Source of the DNA: Faecalibacterium hattorii
GTDB taxonomy: Bacteria; Bacillota; Clostridia; Oscillospirales; Ruminococcaceae
Length of the DNA stretch: 64,000 nucleotides
NCBI RefSeq assembly: GCF_003287455.1
Contig: NZ_PRLC01000016.1
Location: forward strand, 1-64,000
Direction: 5' to 3'
In this document: positions 1 to 8,012 of the stretch, one piece after another
Position numbering within the stretch: position 1 is the stretch's first letter
Layout: every line of letters begins with the position of its first letter
The notes under the pieces: model-generated
The model's input: the letters and a program-made list of their open reading frames with translations, nothing else
The model's database searches: none
What the model was told of the DNA's origin: nothing
Position numbers and translations under genes: made by a program

Positions 1-2
1 AG

Positions 3-76
3 CGACCCGGATCGGGCTCGAACCGACGACCCCCAGCGTGACAGGCTGGTGCTCTAACCAACTGAGCTACCGGGCC
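3..76 (-). tRNA. tRNA-Asp (GTC)
   Basis: Reading the minus strand, a complete cloverleaf is visible. The 7-bp acceptor stem is GGCCCGG with CCGGGTC, the anticodon loop is CTGTCAC with anticodon GTC, and the T loop is TTCGAGC. No CCA is encoded after the discriminator G. It is the last of three tRNA genes transcribed leftwards from the promoter at 286-314. Confidence 0.95.
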
Positions 77-80
77 ACAA

Positions 81-156
81 TGGTGGAAGTTAACGGGCTC
101 GAACCGCTGACCCTCTGCTTGTAAGGCAGATGCTCTCCCAGCTGAGCTAAACTTCC
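81..156 (-). tRNA. tRNA-Val (TAC)
   Basis: The minus strand folds as a tRNA with acceptor stem GGAAGTT/AACTTCC, anticodon loop CTTACAA (anticodon TAC) and an encoded 3' CCA. It lies 4 nt from tRNA-Asp and 7 nt from tRNA-Gly, so the three are almost certainly one transcript. Confidence 0.95.
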
Positions 157-163
157 ACAAAAA

Positions 164-239
164 TGGAGCGGCCGACGAGGCTCGAACTCGCTACCTCCAC
201 CTTGGCAAGGTGGCGCTCTACCAGATGAGCTACGGCCGC
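164..239 (-). tRNA. tRNA-Gly (GCC)
   Basis: The minus strand gives acceptor stem GCGGCCG/CGGCCGC, anticodon stem CCACC/GGTGG with loop TTGCCAA (anticodon GCC), T loop TTCGAGC and an encoded CCA. It is the first gene of the leftward tRNA cluster. Confidence 0.95.
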
Positions 240-285
240 ATACTCCATGTGGCGTGCCGGGGTTTCGCTCCCGGCGACGTTGGTT

Positions 286-314
286 ATTATACCGCACCGC
301 CGCCCCTTTGTCAA
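286..314 (-). promoter_or_regulatory. Promoter of the tRNA cluster
   Basis: On the minus strand TTGACA (309-314) and TATAAT (286-291) are both perfect consensus hexamers separated by 17 bp, about 45 nt upstream of tRNA-Gly. This fits strong constitutive transcription of stable RNA. It is divergent from the nfnAB promoter. Confidence 0.9.
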
Positions 315-441
315 CCACAAATTTTCAAAAACTCTTACTTTTTGCAAAACCGACCCAACATCGTAAAACAAATTCTGCACACCCGTTCCCGCCCCTTGGG
401 AAAGTTTCAGCTCTCAGGGCCGAGACACAAGCAAAATTCAA

Positions 442-470
442 TTGCATTCCTATATAAAAAAGGTTATAAT
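442..470 (+). promoter_or_regulatory. Promoter of nfnAB
   Basis: TTGCAT (442-447) and TATAAT (465-470) are separated by 17 bp. The predicted leader before the nfnA start is about 95 nt. Bases 315-441 show nothing else I recognise. Confidence 0.8.
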
Positions 471-497
471 GGAAAAGTTAAAAGCTGCATGTTTTTC

Positions 498-533
498 GCG
501 TCTGCTGCGCCTCGCGGGCGGGCAGACGCATTT
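498..533 (+). promoter_or_regulatory. Leader hairpin of nfnAB, possible attenuator
   Basis: The leader holds a perfect 8-bp stem GCGTCTGC (498-505) / GCAGACGC (522-529) with a GC-rich inner stem, followed by ATTTTC. The T-run is short, so this could be a weak terminator or only a stabilising structure. The ribosome binding site lies about 25 nt further downstream. Confidence 0.4.
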
Positions 534-570
534 TCATGCCGAGATTCTGCCAGAAAAAGGAGCTAACGCA

Positions 571-1416
571 ATGTACAAGATCACTGAAAAAGTCGCGCTG
601 AACCCCACCGTGACGAAGATGGTCATTGAAGCCCCGCTCATCGCCAAAAAGGCAAAGCCGGGCCAGTTTATCATTGTGCGCCCGTTTGAGGACAGCGAGC
701 GCATCCCCCTGACCGTGGCCGGTTACGACCGCGAGAAAGGCACCGTGGACATCATCTTCCAGATCGTCGGCGGCACCACCATGGAGCTGAACAGCCTGAA
801 CGCGGGCGACAGCGTCCACGATTTTGTCGGCCCGCTGGGCCGCGCCACCGAGACCGAGGGCCTGAAGAAGGTCTGCGTCGTGGGCGGCGGCGTCGGCTGC
901 GCCATTGCGCTGCCCATTGCCCGCGAACTGCACGAGCAGGGCTGCACCGTCCACAGCGTCATCGGCTTCCGCAATAAAGATCTGCTCATCCTTGAGGACG
1001 AGTTCAACGCTTGCAGCGACGAGCTGCGCATCATGACCGACGACGGCAGCTACGGCACCAAGGGCGTCGTCACCGCTGCACTGGACGAGCTGGTGGCTGC
1101 CGGCAACCAGTACGACCTCGTCATCACCATCGGCCCGCTGATCATGATGAAGTTCGTCGTCAAGACCTGCCAGAAGCACGGCCTGAAGAGCATCGTTTCC
1201 ATGAACCCCATCATGATCGACGGCACCGGCATGTGCGGCGGCTGCCGCCTGACCGTGGGCGGCGAGACCAAGTTCGCCTGTGTGGACGGCCCCGACTTCG
1301 ACGGCGACCTCGTGGATTTCGACGAGGCCATGGCCCGCGGCACCATGTACCGCCCCTTTGAGGCCAAGGCCCGCGAAGCGGCCTGCAATCTGTTCAAGAC
1401 TCAGGAGGGAAAATAA
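571..1416 (+). CDS. nfnA: NADH-dependent ferredoxin:NADP+ oxidoreductase, small subunit NfnA
   Basis: This 281-residue protein has the ferredoxin-reductase type FAD and NAD(P) folds in order (FAD part roughly 1-95, nucleotide part from about 105 with the VVGGGVGCA loop). A C-terminal 2Fe-2S cluster follows, with cysteines near 221, 224 and 236 in the pattern MCGGC then FACVDGP. That layout is typical of NfnA and of the related sulfide dehydrogenase/dihydroorotate dehydrogenase electron-transfer subunits. The partner nfnB starts 1 nt after the stop codon. The known complex couples NADH, NADPH and reduced ferredoxin by flavin-based electron bifurcation in anaerobes. The start at 571 is chosen for AAAAAGGAG 8 nt upstream; in-frame codons further upstream lie in the structured leader. 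Confidence 0.88.
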   Translation: MYKITEKVALNPTVTKMVIEAPLIAKKAKPGQFIIVRPFEDSERIPLTVAGYDREKGTVDIIFQIVGGTTMELNSLNAGDSVHDFVGPLGRATETEGLKKVCVVGGGVGCAIALPIARELHEQGCTVHSVIGFRNKDLLILEDEFNACSDELRIMTDDGSYGTKGVVTAALDELVAAGNQYDLVITIGPLIMMKFVVKTCQKHGLKSIVSMNPIMIDGTGMCGGCRLTVGGETKFACVDGPDFDGDLVDFDEAMARGTMYRPFEAKAREAACNLFKTQEGK

Positions 1417-1417
1417 G

Positions 1418-2812
1418 ATGGCTTTCAATATGGACCCGAAAAAGTGCCCCATGCCCACGCAGGACCCCAACGTCCGCAACAAGAACTTTGAGGAAGTGGC
1501 ACTTGGCTATACCGCCGAAATGGCCGTGAACGAAGCAAAGCGCTGCATCCACTGCAAGAACAAGCCCTGCCAGACCGGCTGCCCGGTCGGCATCGACATC
1601 CCGGAGTTCATCGGCCATGTGGCCGAGGGCGACTTTGAAGCCGCCTATCAGGTCATCAACCGCTCCTCTTCCCTGCCCGCTGTCTGCGGCCGTGTCTGCC
1701 CGCAGGAGAGCCAGTGCGAGGGCAAGTGCACCCGCGGCATCAAGAACGAGCCCGTCGGCATCGGCCGTCTGGAGCGCTTCGTGGCCGACTGGCACCGTGA
1801 AAACGTCCACACTGCCCCGGTCGTGCCCGAATCCAACGGCCACAAGGTCGCCATCATCGGCGCGGGTCCTGCCGGCCTGACCGCTGCGGGCGATCTGGCA
1901 AAGCTGGGCTACAAGGTCACCGTGTACGAGGCGCTGCATGTGGCGGGCGGCGTGCTGATGTACGGCATCCCCGAATTCCGTCTGCCCAAGGCCATCGTCC
2001 AGCAGGAGATCGACGGCCTGAAGAAGATGGGCGTCGATTTCGAGTGTAACATGGTCATCGGCAAGGTGCTGACCATCGACGAGCTGATGGGCGAGTACGG
2101 CTACGAGGCCGTCTTCGTGGGCTCCGGTGCCGGTCTGCCCCGCTTCATGGGCATCCCCGGCGAGAGCCTGAAGGGCGTTTACTCCGCCAACGAGTTCCTG
2201 ACCCGCTCCAACCTGATGAAGGCTTACCTGCCCACCAGCAAGACCCCCATCCGCACCGGCAAGAAGGTCGCCGTTGTGGGCGGCGGCAATGTGGCCATGG
2301 ACGCTGCCCGCAGCGCCCTGCGTCTGGGTGCCGAGACCGTCTACATCGTCTACCGCCGCGGCATGGCCGAACTGCCCGCCCGTAAGGAGGAAGTGGAGCA
2401 CGCCGAGGAAGAGGGCATCATCTTCAAGACCCTGTGCAACCCGGTGGAGATCCTGTCCGATGACGACGGCTTCGTCAAGGCCATCACCTGCGTGGAGATG
2501 GAGCTGGGCGAACCCGACGCCTCCGGCCGCCGCCGCCCCATCGAGAAGAAGGGCAGCGAGTTCACCATGGATGTGGACACCGTCATCATGAGCTTGGGCA
2601 CCAGCCCGAACCCCCTCATCCGCTCCACCACCCCCGGTCTGGAGACCAACAAGCACGGCTGCATCGTCACCGAAGGCGACGAGGGCAAGACCAGCCGCGA
2701 GGGCGTTTATGCGGGCGGCGACGCCGTGACCGGTGCCGCTACCGTCATCAAGGCCATGGGTGCCGGTAAGGCAGCCGCGAAGGCCATTGACGAGTACATT
2801 CAGAATAAGTAA
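1418..2812 (+). CDS. nfnB: NADH-dependent ferredoxin:NADP+ oxidoreductase, large subunit NfnB (GltA-type)
   Basis: A 464-residue protein of the glutamate-synthase small-subunit family. Two 4Fe-4S cysteine groups are visible at the N-terminus (CIHCKNKPCQTGCPVG at about 43-58 and CGRVCPQESQCEGKC at about 92-106). An FAD-binding GAGPAGL follows near 150, with a second dinucleotide fold VVGGGNVAMD near 285 and a C-terminal GGDAVTGAATV. No glutamate synthase large subunit is adjacent and the gene is paired with nfnA, so NfnB is a better call than GltD. The start is preceded by AGGAGG, which overlaps the end of nfnA and suggests translational coupling. The protein probably works in the cytosol balancing NADPH and ferredoxin pools. 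Confidence 0.88.
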   Translation: MAFNMDPKKCPMPTQDPNVRNKNFEEVALGYTAEMAVNEAKRCIHCKNKPCQTGCPVGIDIPEFIGHVAEGDFEAAYQVINRSSSLPAVCGRVCPQESQCEGKCTRGIKNEPVGIGRLERFVADWHRENVHTAPVVPESNGHKVAIIGAGPAGLTAAGDLAKLGYKVTVYEALHVAGGVLMYGIPEFRLPKAIVQQEIDGLKKMGVDFECNMVIGKVLTIDELMGEYGYEAVFVGSGAGLPRFMGIPGESLKGVYSANEFLTRSNLMKAYLPTSKTPIRTGKKVAVVGGGNVAMDAARSALRLGAETVYIVYRRGMAELPARKEEVEHAEEEGIIFKTLCNPVEILSDDDGFVKAITCVEMELGEPDASGRRRPIEKKGSEFTMDVDTVIMSLGTSPNPLIRSTTPGLETNKHGCIVTEGDEGKTSREGVYAGGDAVTGAATVIKAMGAGKAAAKAIDEYIQNK

Positions 2813-2901
2813 GTTTCCATTTAGAGTTTAAAGCGAGATGGCACACTGTTGCAAAACAAAAATGCAACTACACCTTGTGCAAAGAACTAGTACAAAATCA
2901 G

Positions 2902-2956
2902 AAACCCGGAACCTTTTGAGCTGTTTTCGCTCTGAAAAGGTTCCGGGTTTTATGTA
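2902..2956. terminator. Terminator between nfnB and the convergent lipoprotein gene
   Basis: A perfect 16-bp inverted repeat is present: AAACCCGGAACCTTTT (2902-2917) with AAAAGGTTCCGGGTTT (2935-2950). It is T-rich on the + side and A-rich on the left, so it can serve both converging transcripts. Confidence 0.9.
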
Positions 2957-3008
2957 TTATTTTTCGGAGCGCTATTGCATCGGTCTCTTTCCGTCTAACC
3001 AAATAAAA

Positions 3009-3491
3009 TTATTCATACCATGACTTTTCTTTTTCATCGGAGGCAAACACTGTCTGCTTTCCACCATATTTGACTGTTATTTTATAGGAATCAATCTGTT
3101 CCGACACATGAAAAGCCACATAGCCTTTTACACTTCCATTGGCAGGGATGGGCATCTGACTAAACAGCTCCGGAAAATCCGTGCGCATTTCATCTTGCCC
3201 ACAAAACGGAGCATCTTTCCCATTGAACTGTGCTGTAAAATTATCCTTGGTGAGGGTAATTGGCGCCGTGCTGTTGTTTGTTATGCGGAAACGGCACTCT
3301 TCCACGGAATTGTAGCTCGTAATAGACCCCAGCTCAATACTAAGAGACCCGACTGTTGCTGTAGCATATCCATAAGGTTTTGCCGTATACGAGCTAGAGG
3401 ATTCTTCACCCGAACAAGCACTAAGTGCAACTAAAGCAGCAAGTGCAGAAGTTGATTTTAGAAAGTTTCTTCTCGTCATCTGATTTAACAT
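3009..3491 (-). CDS. Small lipoprotein with twin-arginine signal peptide, function unknown
   Basis: The protein is 160 residues. The N-terminus reads TRRNFLK followed by a hydrophobic stretch and the lipobox LSAC, so export as a lipoprotein, probably by the Tat route, is likely. The mature part (about 30-160) is beta-rich, resembling immunoglobulin-like extracellular domains of the DUF4352 kind (ITNNSTAPITLTKDNF, then a C-terminal strand with YKITVKYGGK), but I cannot assign a family with confidence. The start at 3491 follows GGAGGAAA; an upstream in-frame start would add an unlikely charged extension. Composition is AT-richer than its neighbours, and the gene sits beside a gene remnant, which hints at recent rearrangement here. 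Confidence 0.7.
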   Translation of the reverse strand: MLNQMTRRNFLKSTSALAALVALSACSGEESSSSYTAKPYGYATATVGSLSIELGSITSYNSVEECRFRITNNSTAPITLTKDNFTAQFNGKDAPFCGQDEMRTDFPELFSQMPIPANGSVKGYVAFHVSEQIDSYKITVKYGGKQTVFASDEKEKSWYE

Positions 3492-3576
3492 ATTTTTCCT
3501 CCAATTGTGTATTGCATAATATATCCATATTTGAGAGTTCTGTTTACCTGTCCACAGACCTCTCATAAAAGAACAC

Positions 3577-3774
3577 CTATATCAACTTATTTTTCACGCA
3601 GCACCAATAGATACCGTCTTCCTTCACATCGCGGCAATGGCCGGTGGCGATGCAGATCTTGGTGCCGTTCTGCCGCAGTTTTTGCAGCGCCTCCACCGTT
3701 CTGGGGCGGATGCCCTCCTTGAGCGTCACCAGAGTGCCGTCGATGTCAAAAAAGATGATCTTGGGCTTTGTCAT
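3577..3774 (-). pseudogene. Truncated HAD-family hydrolase remnant
   Basis: The first ~46 residues are a good HAD/Cof-type start: the catalytic motif FFDIDGTLV, then the helix RTVEALQKLRQNG and the second-motif strand KICIATGH. After that the frame runs into about 19 unrelated residues and a stop. Full-length members are around 250 residues, so the cap and the rest of the core are missing. A ribosome binding site (AGGAGG) still precedes the ATG. I read it as a deletion remnant; a tiny expressed product is possible but could not be a functional phosphatase. Confidence 0.75.
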
Positions 3775-3902
3775 AGCGTTCCTCCTGCATTTTTCTTATA
3801 TCATAGCACACTTGCTGCCGTTTGCCAAATGTATCCCAGTTGTTGTGCAACCTGCTCAATTTTCCGAGGTGATTTTTGTCGGTTATTTCTGGCGCATTGT
3901 GA

Positions 3903-3930
3903 TTGATTTTGACGGAAATCTTGCTATAAT
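3903..3930 (+). promoter_or_regulatory. Promoter of fruR-fruK with a candidate operator
   Basis: TTGATT (3903-3908) and an extended -10 TGCTATAAT (TATAAT 3925-3930) are spaced by 16 bp. Just downstream, AAGCTTCA occurs twice in tandem (about 3940-3958). A direct repeat placed there could be the operator for the DeoR-type repressor encoded next; that role is inference. Confidence 0.7.
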
Positions 3931-3995
3931 AAGGACAGAAAGCTTCACAAAGCTTCAAGTCCAATCACAAAACACCAAAGGAGTGACCTTTCCTC

Positions 3996-4751
3996 ATGTT
4001 GGCAGAAGAACGCTTCGCCCTCATCCTTGACCTGCTGGCCCGCCAGCGCACTGCCACCGTGCAGGAGCTGTGCGAGGCGCTGAGCGCCAGCGAGTCCACC
4101 ATCCGGCGCGATCTGAACGAGCTGGACAAACTGGGCAAGCTGAACAAAGTCCACGGCGGAGCCACGCTGCCGGACAGCCCCTTCCGCACCGACGAACCCA
4201 CCATGGCCGCCAAGGAAACGCTGGCCGTGGACCAGAAACAGAGCATCGCACAGGCGGCAGCTTCCCTCATCCAGCCGGAGGACTTCATCTTTTTGGATGC
4301 CGGTTCCACCACCCTTGCGGTGGCCCGGCTGCTCAGCGGCCCGGCGCTCAAGGCCAGCTATGTGACCAACGGCGTGGCCCACGCGCGGCTGCTGGCCCAG
4401 AAGGGCTGCCGGGTGTTCCTGCCCGGCGGGCTGCTCCGCCCCCAGACCGAAGCCATCATCGGGGCGGCGGCGCTGACGGCTTTGCAGCAGTACAACTTCA
4501 CCAAAGCCTTCATGGGGGCCAACGGCGTGGCGCTGGAGGCCGGGTTCACCACCCCGGACCCGGAGGAAGCCGCCGTCAAGGCTGCTGCCGTCCGCCGGGC
4601 GCGGGAGGCATGGTTCCTTGTGGACGATTCCAAGTTCGCGCAGGTCTACCCCGCCGTCATCACCGATCTGCACAGCGGAGCCATCCTGACCAACCGCTGC
4701 CCCAACCCCAAATACCGAGAATTTACTTTGATAAAGGAGACGGAATTATGA
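3996..4751 (+). CDS. fruR: DeoR-family transcriptional repressor, FruR-like
   Basis: This 251-residue regulator has an N-terminal winged helix with the family signature SASESTIRRDLNELDKLGKL (about 29-48) and the following VHGGA. The C-terminal sugar-phosphate effector domain carries the typical DAGSTT (about 96-101) and a DDSKF motif near 211. Overlap with fruK (ATGA at 4748-4751) makes a fructose operon regulator the best call; family members sense fructose-1-phosphate. The start at 3996 has AAAGGAG 12 nt upstream. Confidence 0.85.
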   Translation: MLAEERFALILDLLARQRTATVQELCEALSASESTIRRDLNELDKLGKLNKVHGGATLPDSPFRTDEPTMAAKETLAVDQKQSIAQAAASLIQPEDFIFLDAGSTTLAVARLLSGPALKASYVTNGVAHARLLAQKGCRVFLPGGLLRPQTEAIIGAAALTALQQYNFTKAFMGANGVALEAGFTTPDPEEAAVKAAAVRRAREAWFLVDDSKFAQVYPAVITDLHSGAILTNRCPNPKYREFTLIKETEL

Positions 4752-5653
4752 TCTACACTGTAACCTTCAACCCTGCCATTGATTATGTCGTCCGTCTGGA
4801 CAAGGCGCTGGAAGTCGGCGAGGTGAACCGCGCCGTCGGCGAAGACTGCGTGCTGGGCGGCAAAGGCATCAATGTGTCCGGTGTGCTCCGGGAGCTGGGC
4901 TGCGAGAGCGTGGCGCTGGGCTTTGTGGCGGGCGAGACCGGCGCGTGGCTGGAACGCGGGCTGGCCGCGCAGGGGCTGTGCACCGACTTCATCCACCTCG
5001 ACCACGGCATGACCCGCATCAACGTGAAGATCAAGGCCAGTGAAGAGACCGAGCTGAACGGCGCGGGCCCCGCCATCCCGGCGTCGGCCTTGCAGCAGCT
5101 GGAAGAAAAGCTCGATGGGCTGACCGAAAACGATGTACTCATCCTCGCGGGCAGCATCCCGTCCAGTATGCCGCAGGACACCTACGAGCGGCTGCTGGCC
5201 CGGCTGGACGGCAAGGGCGTGCGCTGCGTTGTGGACGCCACCCGCGCCCTGCTGGCCAACGTCCTGCCCTTCCACCCCTTCCTCATCAAGCCCAACAATC
5301 ACGAACTGGGCGAACTGGTGGGCAGGGAACTGACCGGCGACGCCGAGATCACCGCCGCAGCCCGCACCTTGCAGGAGAAGGGTGCCCGGAACGTTCTGGT
5401 CAGCATGGCGGGCGACGGAGCCCTTCTGGTGGACGAAGCGGGCGGCGTGCACCGCATCGGCTGCCCCAAGGGCAAGGTCGTGAACAGCGTGGGCGCGGGC
5501 GACAGCATGGTGGCCGGGTTTGTGGCCGGGTATCTCAAGACCGGCCGCTACGACGAGGCCCTGCGGCTCGGCACCGCCTGCGGCAGCGCCACGGCCTTCA
5601 GCCTTGGGCTTGCCAAACGCAGTGAGATCGAAACACTGCTTGCAACGCTTTAA
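4748..5653 (+). CDS. fruK: 1-phosphofructokinase
   Basis: A 301-residue PfkB-family kinase. It begins with the FruK-type MIYTVTFNPAIDYVV, has the GGKGINVS substrate motif near 38 and ends with the anion-hole/catalytic motif NSVGAGDSMVAGF near 245. It would phosphorylate fructose-1-phosphate to fructose-1,6-bisphosphate in the cytosol. It overlaps fruR by 4 nt, so the two are translationally coupled. The usual third member, the fructose PTS permease fruA, does not follow: a small possible reading frame and a terminator end the operon. Confidence 0.9.
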   Translation: MIYTVTFNPAIDYVVRLDKALEVGEVNRAVGEDCVLGGKGINVSGVLRELGCESVALGFVAGETGAWLERGLAAQGLCTDFIHLDHGMTRINVKIKASEETELNGAGPAIPASALQQLEEKLDGLTENDVLILAGSIPSSMPQDTYERLLARLDGKGVRCVVDATRALLANVLPFHPFLIKPNNHELGELVGRELTGDAEITAAARTLQEKGARNVLVSMAGDGALLVDEAGGVHRIGCPKGKVVNSVGAGDSMVAGFVAGYLKTGRYDEALRLGTACGSATAFSLGLAKRSEIETLLATL

Positions 5654-5666
5654 GATCAGGAGAAAA

Positions 5667-5750
5667 GTGGAAAAGCTCCGCACCGCCAAGACGCCGAAGG
5701 AATTCCTCGACTGCATCGACCAGCAGGAGCAGGACCAGCCCCAGAGCTGA
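5667..5750 (+). CDS. Possible small protein downstream of fruK
   Basis: A 27-codon GTG-initiated frame follows fruK by 13 nt, with AGGAG 4 nt upstream of the GTG (short spacing). The product would be basic at its N-terminus and acidic/Gln-rich at its C-terminus (VEKLRTAKTPKEFLDC then QQEQDQ). It lies inside the transcript before the terminator at 5769. I do not recognise it. It may equally be untranslated 3' sequence. Confidence 0.3.
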   Translation: MEKLRTAKTPKEFLDCIDQQEQDQPQS

Positions 5751-5768
5751 ATTTCTCCCAACCATAGG

Positions 5769-5799
5769 AAAAGCCACCCGAACGGGTGGCTTTTCTTTG
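5769..5799. terminator. Terminator after fruK
   Basis: A perfect 12-bp stem AAAAGCCACCCG (5769-5780) / CGGGTGGCTTTT (5783-5794) followed by CTTTGTTG. It lies between convergent genes and is symmetric enough to stop the minus-strand transcript as well. Confidence 0.9.
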
Positions 5800-5804
5800 T
5801 TGTA

Positions 5805-7751
5805 TCACGCTTTCGGCCCACAGACATGTTTCTCTTCCAATTCCAATCCAAGGTCGCCCTCGATCTCCACAAAGCATTCCAGCAGGATGGGGTTGAAGGC
5901 ACCGCACTCGCCGTTCAGGATCATGTCCACAGCCTTCCGGTGGGGGTACGCCTTTTTGTAGCAGCGCTCACTGGTCAGCGCGTCGTAAACGTCCGCCAGC
6001 GCAACGACCTGCGCTTCGATGGGGATCTCGTCCCCTTTCAGCCCGTCCGGGTAGCCGCAGCCGTCCCACCGCTCGTGGTGCCAGCGGGCAATGCTGTAAG
6101 CCGTCTGGAGCAGAGGCTCGGTGTTGAAGTTCTCCAGCTTGCTCAGCATCTCCGCGCCGATGGTGGTGTGGGTCTTGATGACCTCGAACTCCTCCTTGGT
6201 CAGGCGGCCGGGTTTGTTCAGGATCTTCTCGTCGATGGCGATCTTGCCGATGTCGTGCAGGGCTGCAGCCAGCGGGATATTATCCTGCATTTCGGAGGTG
6301 ATGTGGTAGCGGTTGGGCCGTTCCAGCAGCTTTTCCAGCACCCGTTCGGTCAGGTGCTGGATGTGCTGGACATGCAGCCCGCTCTCGCCGTTGCGGAACT
6401 CGACCATCTGGCTCAGAACACCCACCAGCATGGTGGTGTTCTTCTCCCGCTCACGGATCTGCTCCGACAGCAAAGTGCTCAGCCGCCGCTGTTTTGCGTA
6501 CAATTTAATGGTATTGAACACCCGGCGGTAGACCACGCGGGAGTCGAACGGGCGGGAGACGTAATCCGAAACGCCCATTTCGTAGGCACGGCGGACGGAG
6601 GCTTCGCTGTCCTCGCTGGAGATCATGATAACGGGCAGGTCCTCAATGGTGTGGTTGCGGTTCATGAAGTCCAGCACCTCGAAGCCGTCCATCTTGGGCA
6701 TCACGAGATCCAGCAGCACCAAGGCGATATCCCCCATGTGCTGATGCAGCTTTTGAAGGCACTCCTCGCCGTCGGCAGCTTCCAGAATGCGGTAGTCCCC
6801 CCGCAGGATCTCCGAAAGGATGGCGCGGTTCATCTCGGAATCGTCCACGATGAGCACCTGCTGCTTTTGTTCCCGCTTGGAGTTTGCTTCATCGGGCAGG
6901 TCCTCCGCACCAGCCATCACGACGCTGTTCTTGCGGAGCTTGGCCTGATACATCAGCCGGTCGGCCTGACGCACCACGGCATCCATGGAGCCACCGGGCA
7001 TCTGGACGATGCCGCCTATGCTGGCCGAAAGCCGCATGTGGCTGTAGCCGGGCACGATGGCGTCGTGGAGCTTTTCGCGGATCAGCTCCAGCTTGACTTT
7101 GAAGTAATCCTCCGGGATGCCGGGCAGCACCAGCAGAAATTCGTCGCCGCCGAAGCGCACCAGTGCATCGGTCTGGCGGATGCAGCTCCGCACGATGTTG
7201 ACGGCGGTCTTCAGCGCCATATCACCGGCGTGGTGGCCGTAGGTATCGTTGTAGACCTTGAAGTCGTCGAGATCCATCAGCGCCACGCCGGTGGGGCCCT
7301 TCATCCCCCGGACGATCTCCTCATAGTAGCGGCGATTGTACACATCGGTCAGGGCATCGTGGTAAAGCTTGGTGTTGTAGCCGGAGATCGCGCTGAACAG
7401 GGCCTCGGTGTCGTCCGGGTCAATGATGGTATCGCTGTGCATCCGCTGCAGCAGTTCCAGCACGAAGGGGTCCCCGTCCACTTCCAGATATCTGGCCGTC
7501 ACCTGTACGATATCCGGTGCAAAGTATTCCAGTTTTACACGCTGATCGTGGTTCTCATAGGCGCTTTTCACGGCACAGTGGCGGCAGCGGCGGCTCTTGT
7601 GGCGGCAGGCATAGCACAGATCTTCGCCGTTGGGGTCGGAGCGCTCTCCCTCCTCGATCCGTGCAATGGCGTCCCTGTCCAGCAGCCGCACATCGGTGTA
7701 CAATTGCTGTAAGTCGCGGAGCATTGCCTGAACTTCCTGCATCGTCTTCAT
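5805..7751 (-). CDS. Three-domain c-di-GMP protein: GGDEF, receiver, HD-GYP
   Basis: The protein is 648 residues and cytosolic. An N-terminal zinc-ribbon-like cluster (CYAC at 46-49 and CRHC at 56-59) is followed by a GGDEF domain with intact GGDEF (201-205) and an inhibitory-site RQTD five residues before it. A receiver domain follows (VDDSEMN, phospho-acceptor Asp near 348 in LLDLVMP), then an HD-GYP domain with HD at 499-500 and GYP at 566-568. By family knowledge it could both make cyclic-di-GMP (GGDEF) and degrade it (HD-GYP), with phosphorylation switching the balance. The start at 7751 is chosen because GGGGAG lies about 10 nt upstream; longer in-frame starts add ~62 residues without a domain. 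It is divergent from the Hpt gene. Confidence 0.88.
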   Translation of the reverse strand: MKTMQEVQAMLRDLQQLYTDVRLLDRDAIARIEEGERSDPNGEDLCYACRHKSRRCRHCAVKSAYENHDQRVKLEYFAPDIVQVTARYLEVDGDPFVLELLQRMHSDTIIDPDDTEALFSAISGYNTKLYHDALTDVYNRRYYEEIVRGMKGPTGVALMDLDDFKVYNDTYGHHAGDMALKTAVNIVRSCIRQTDALVRFGGDEFLLVLPGIPEDYFKVKLELIREKLHDAIVPGYSHMRLSASIGGIVQMPGGSMDAVVRQADRLMYQAKLRKNSVVMAGAEDLPDEANSKREQKQQVLIVDDSEMNRAILSEILRGDYRILEAADGEECLQKLHQHMGDIALVLLDLVMPKMDGFEVLDFMNRNHTIEDLPVIMISSEDSEASVRRAYEMGVSDYVSRPFDSRVVYRRVFNTIKLYAKQRRLSTLLSEQIREREKNTTMLVGVLSQMVEFRNGESGLHVQHIQHLTERVLEKLLERPNRYHITSEMQDNIPLAAALHDIGKIAIDEKILNKPGRLTKEEFEVIKTHTTIGAEMLSKLENFNTEPLLQTAYSIARWHHERWDGCGYPDGLKGDEIPIEAQVVALADVYDALTSERCYKKAYPHRKAVDMILNGECGAFNPILLECFVEIEGDLGLELEEKHVCGPKA

Positions 7752-7961
7752 CTTTGCCGCTCCCCATGCCTTTCTATGCTGCTTTGCCAAAACGCAAAGC
7801 AAATCTCTGGTATTTTTAGGATATATACTCATTATAAACGGTTTTCCGGCAAATGGAAGGGCTTTCTTGAAACTTTTCCGCAAAAGAGAGGGATTTCGTT
7901 GGGTTTTTCGGAAAAAAGGCCAATTTTTTCGGTGCAAACAGTAGCCCCGCAGAGGGAAAGG

Positions 7962-7970
7962 TGCTATAAT
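7962..7970 (+). promoter_or_regulatory. Extended -10 promoter of the Hpt gene
   Basis: TGCTATAAT with TATAAT at 7965-7970 lies about 40 nt before the start codon. No good -35 hexamer is visible at the right distance, which is usual for extended -10 promoters. The rest of the intergenic space (7752-7960) shows no other gene. Confidence 0.65.
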
Positions 7971-8012
7971 AGCTTATGTATCACCGTTGACGATATAGGG
8001 GGATTTTTGTAC

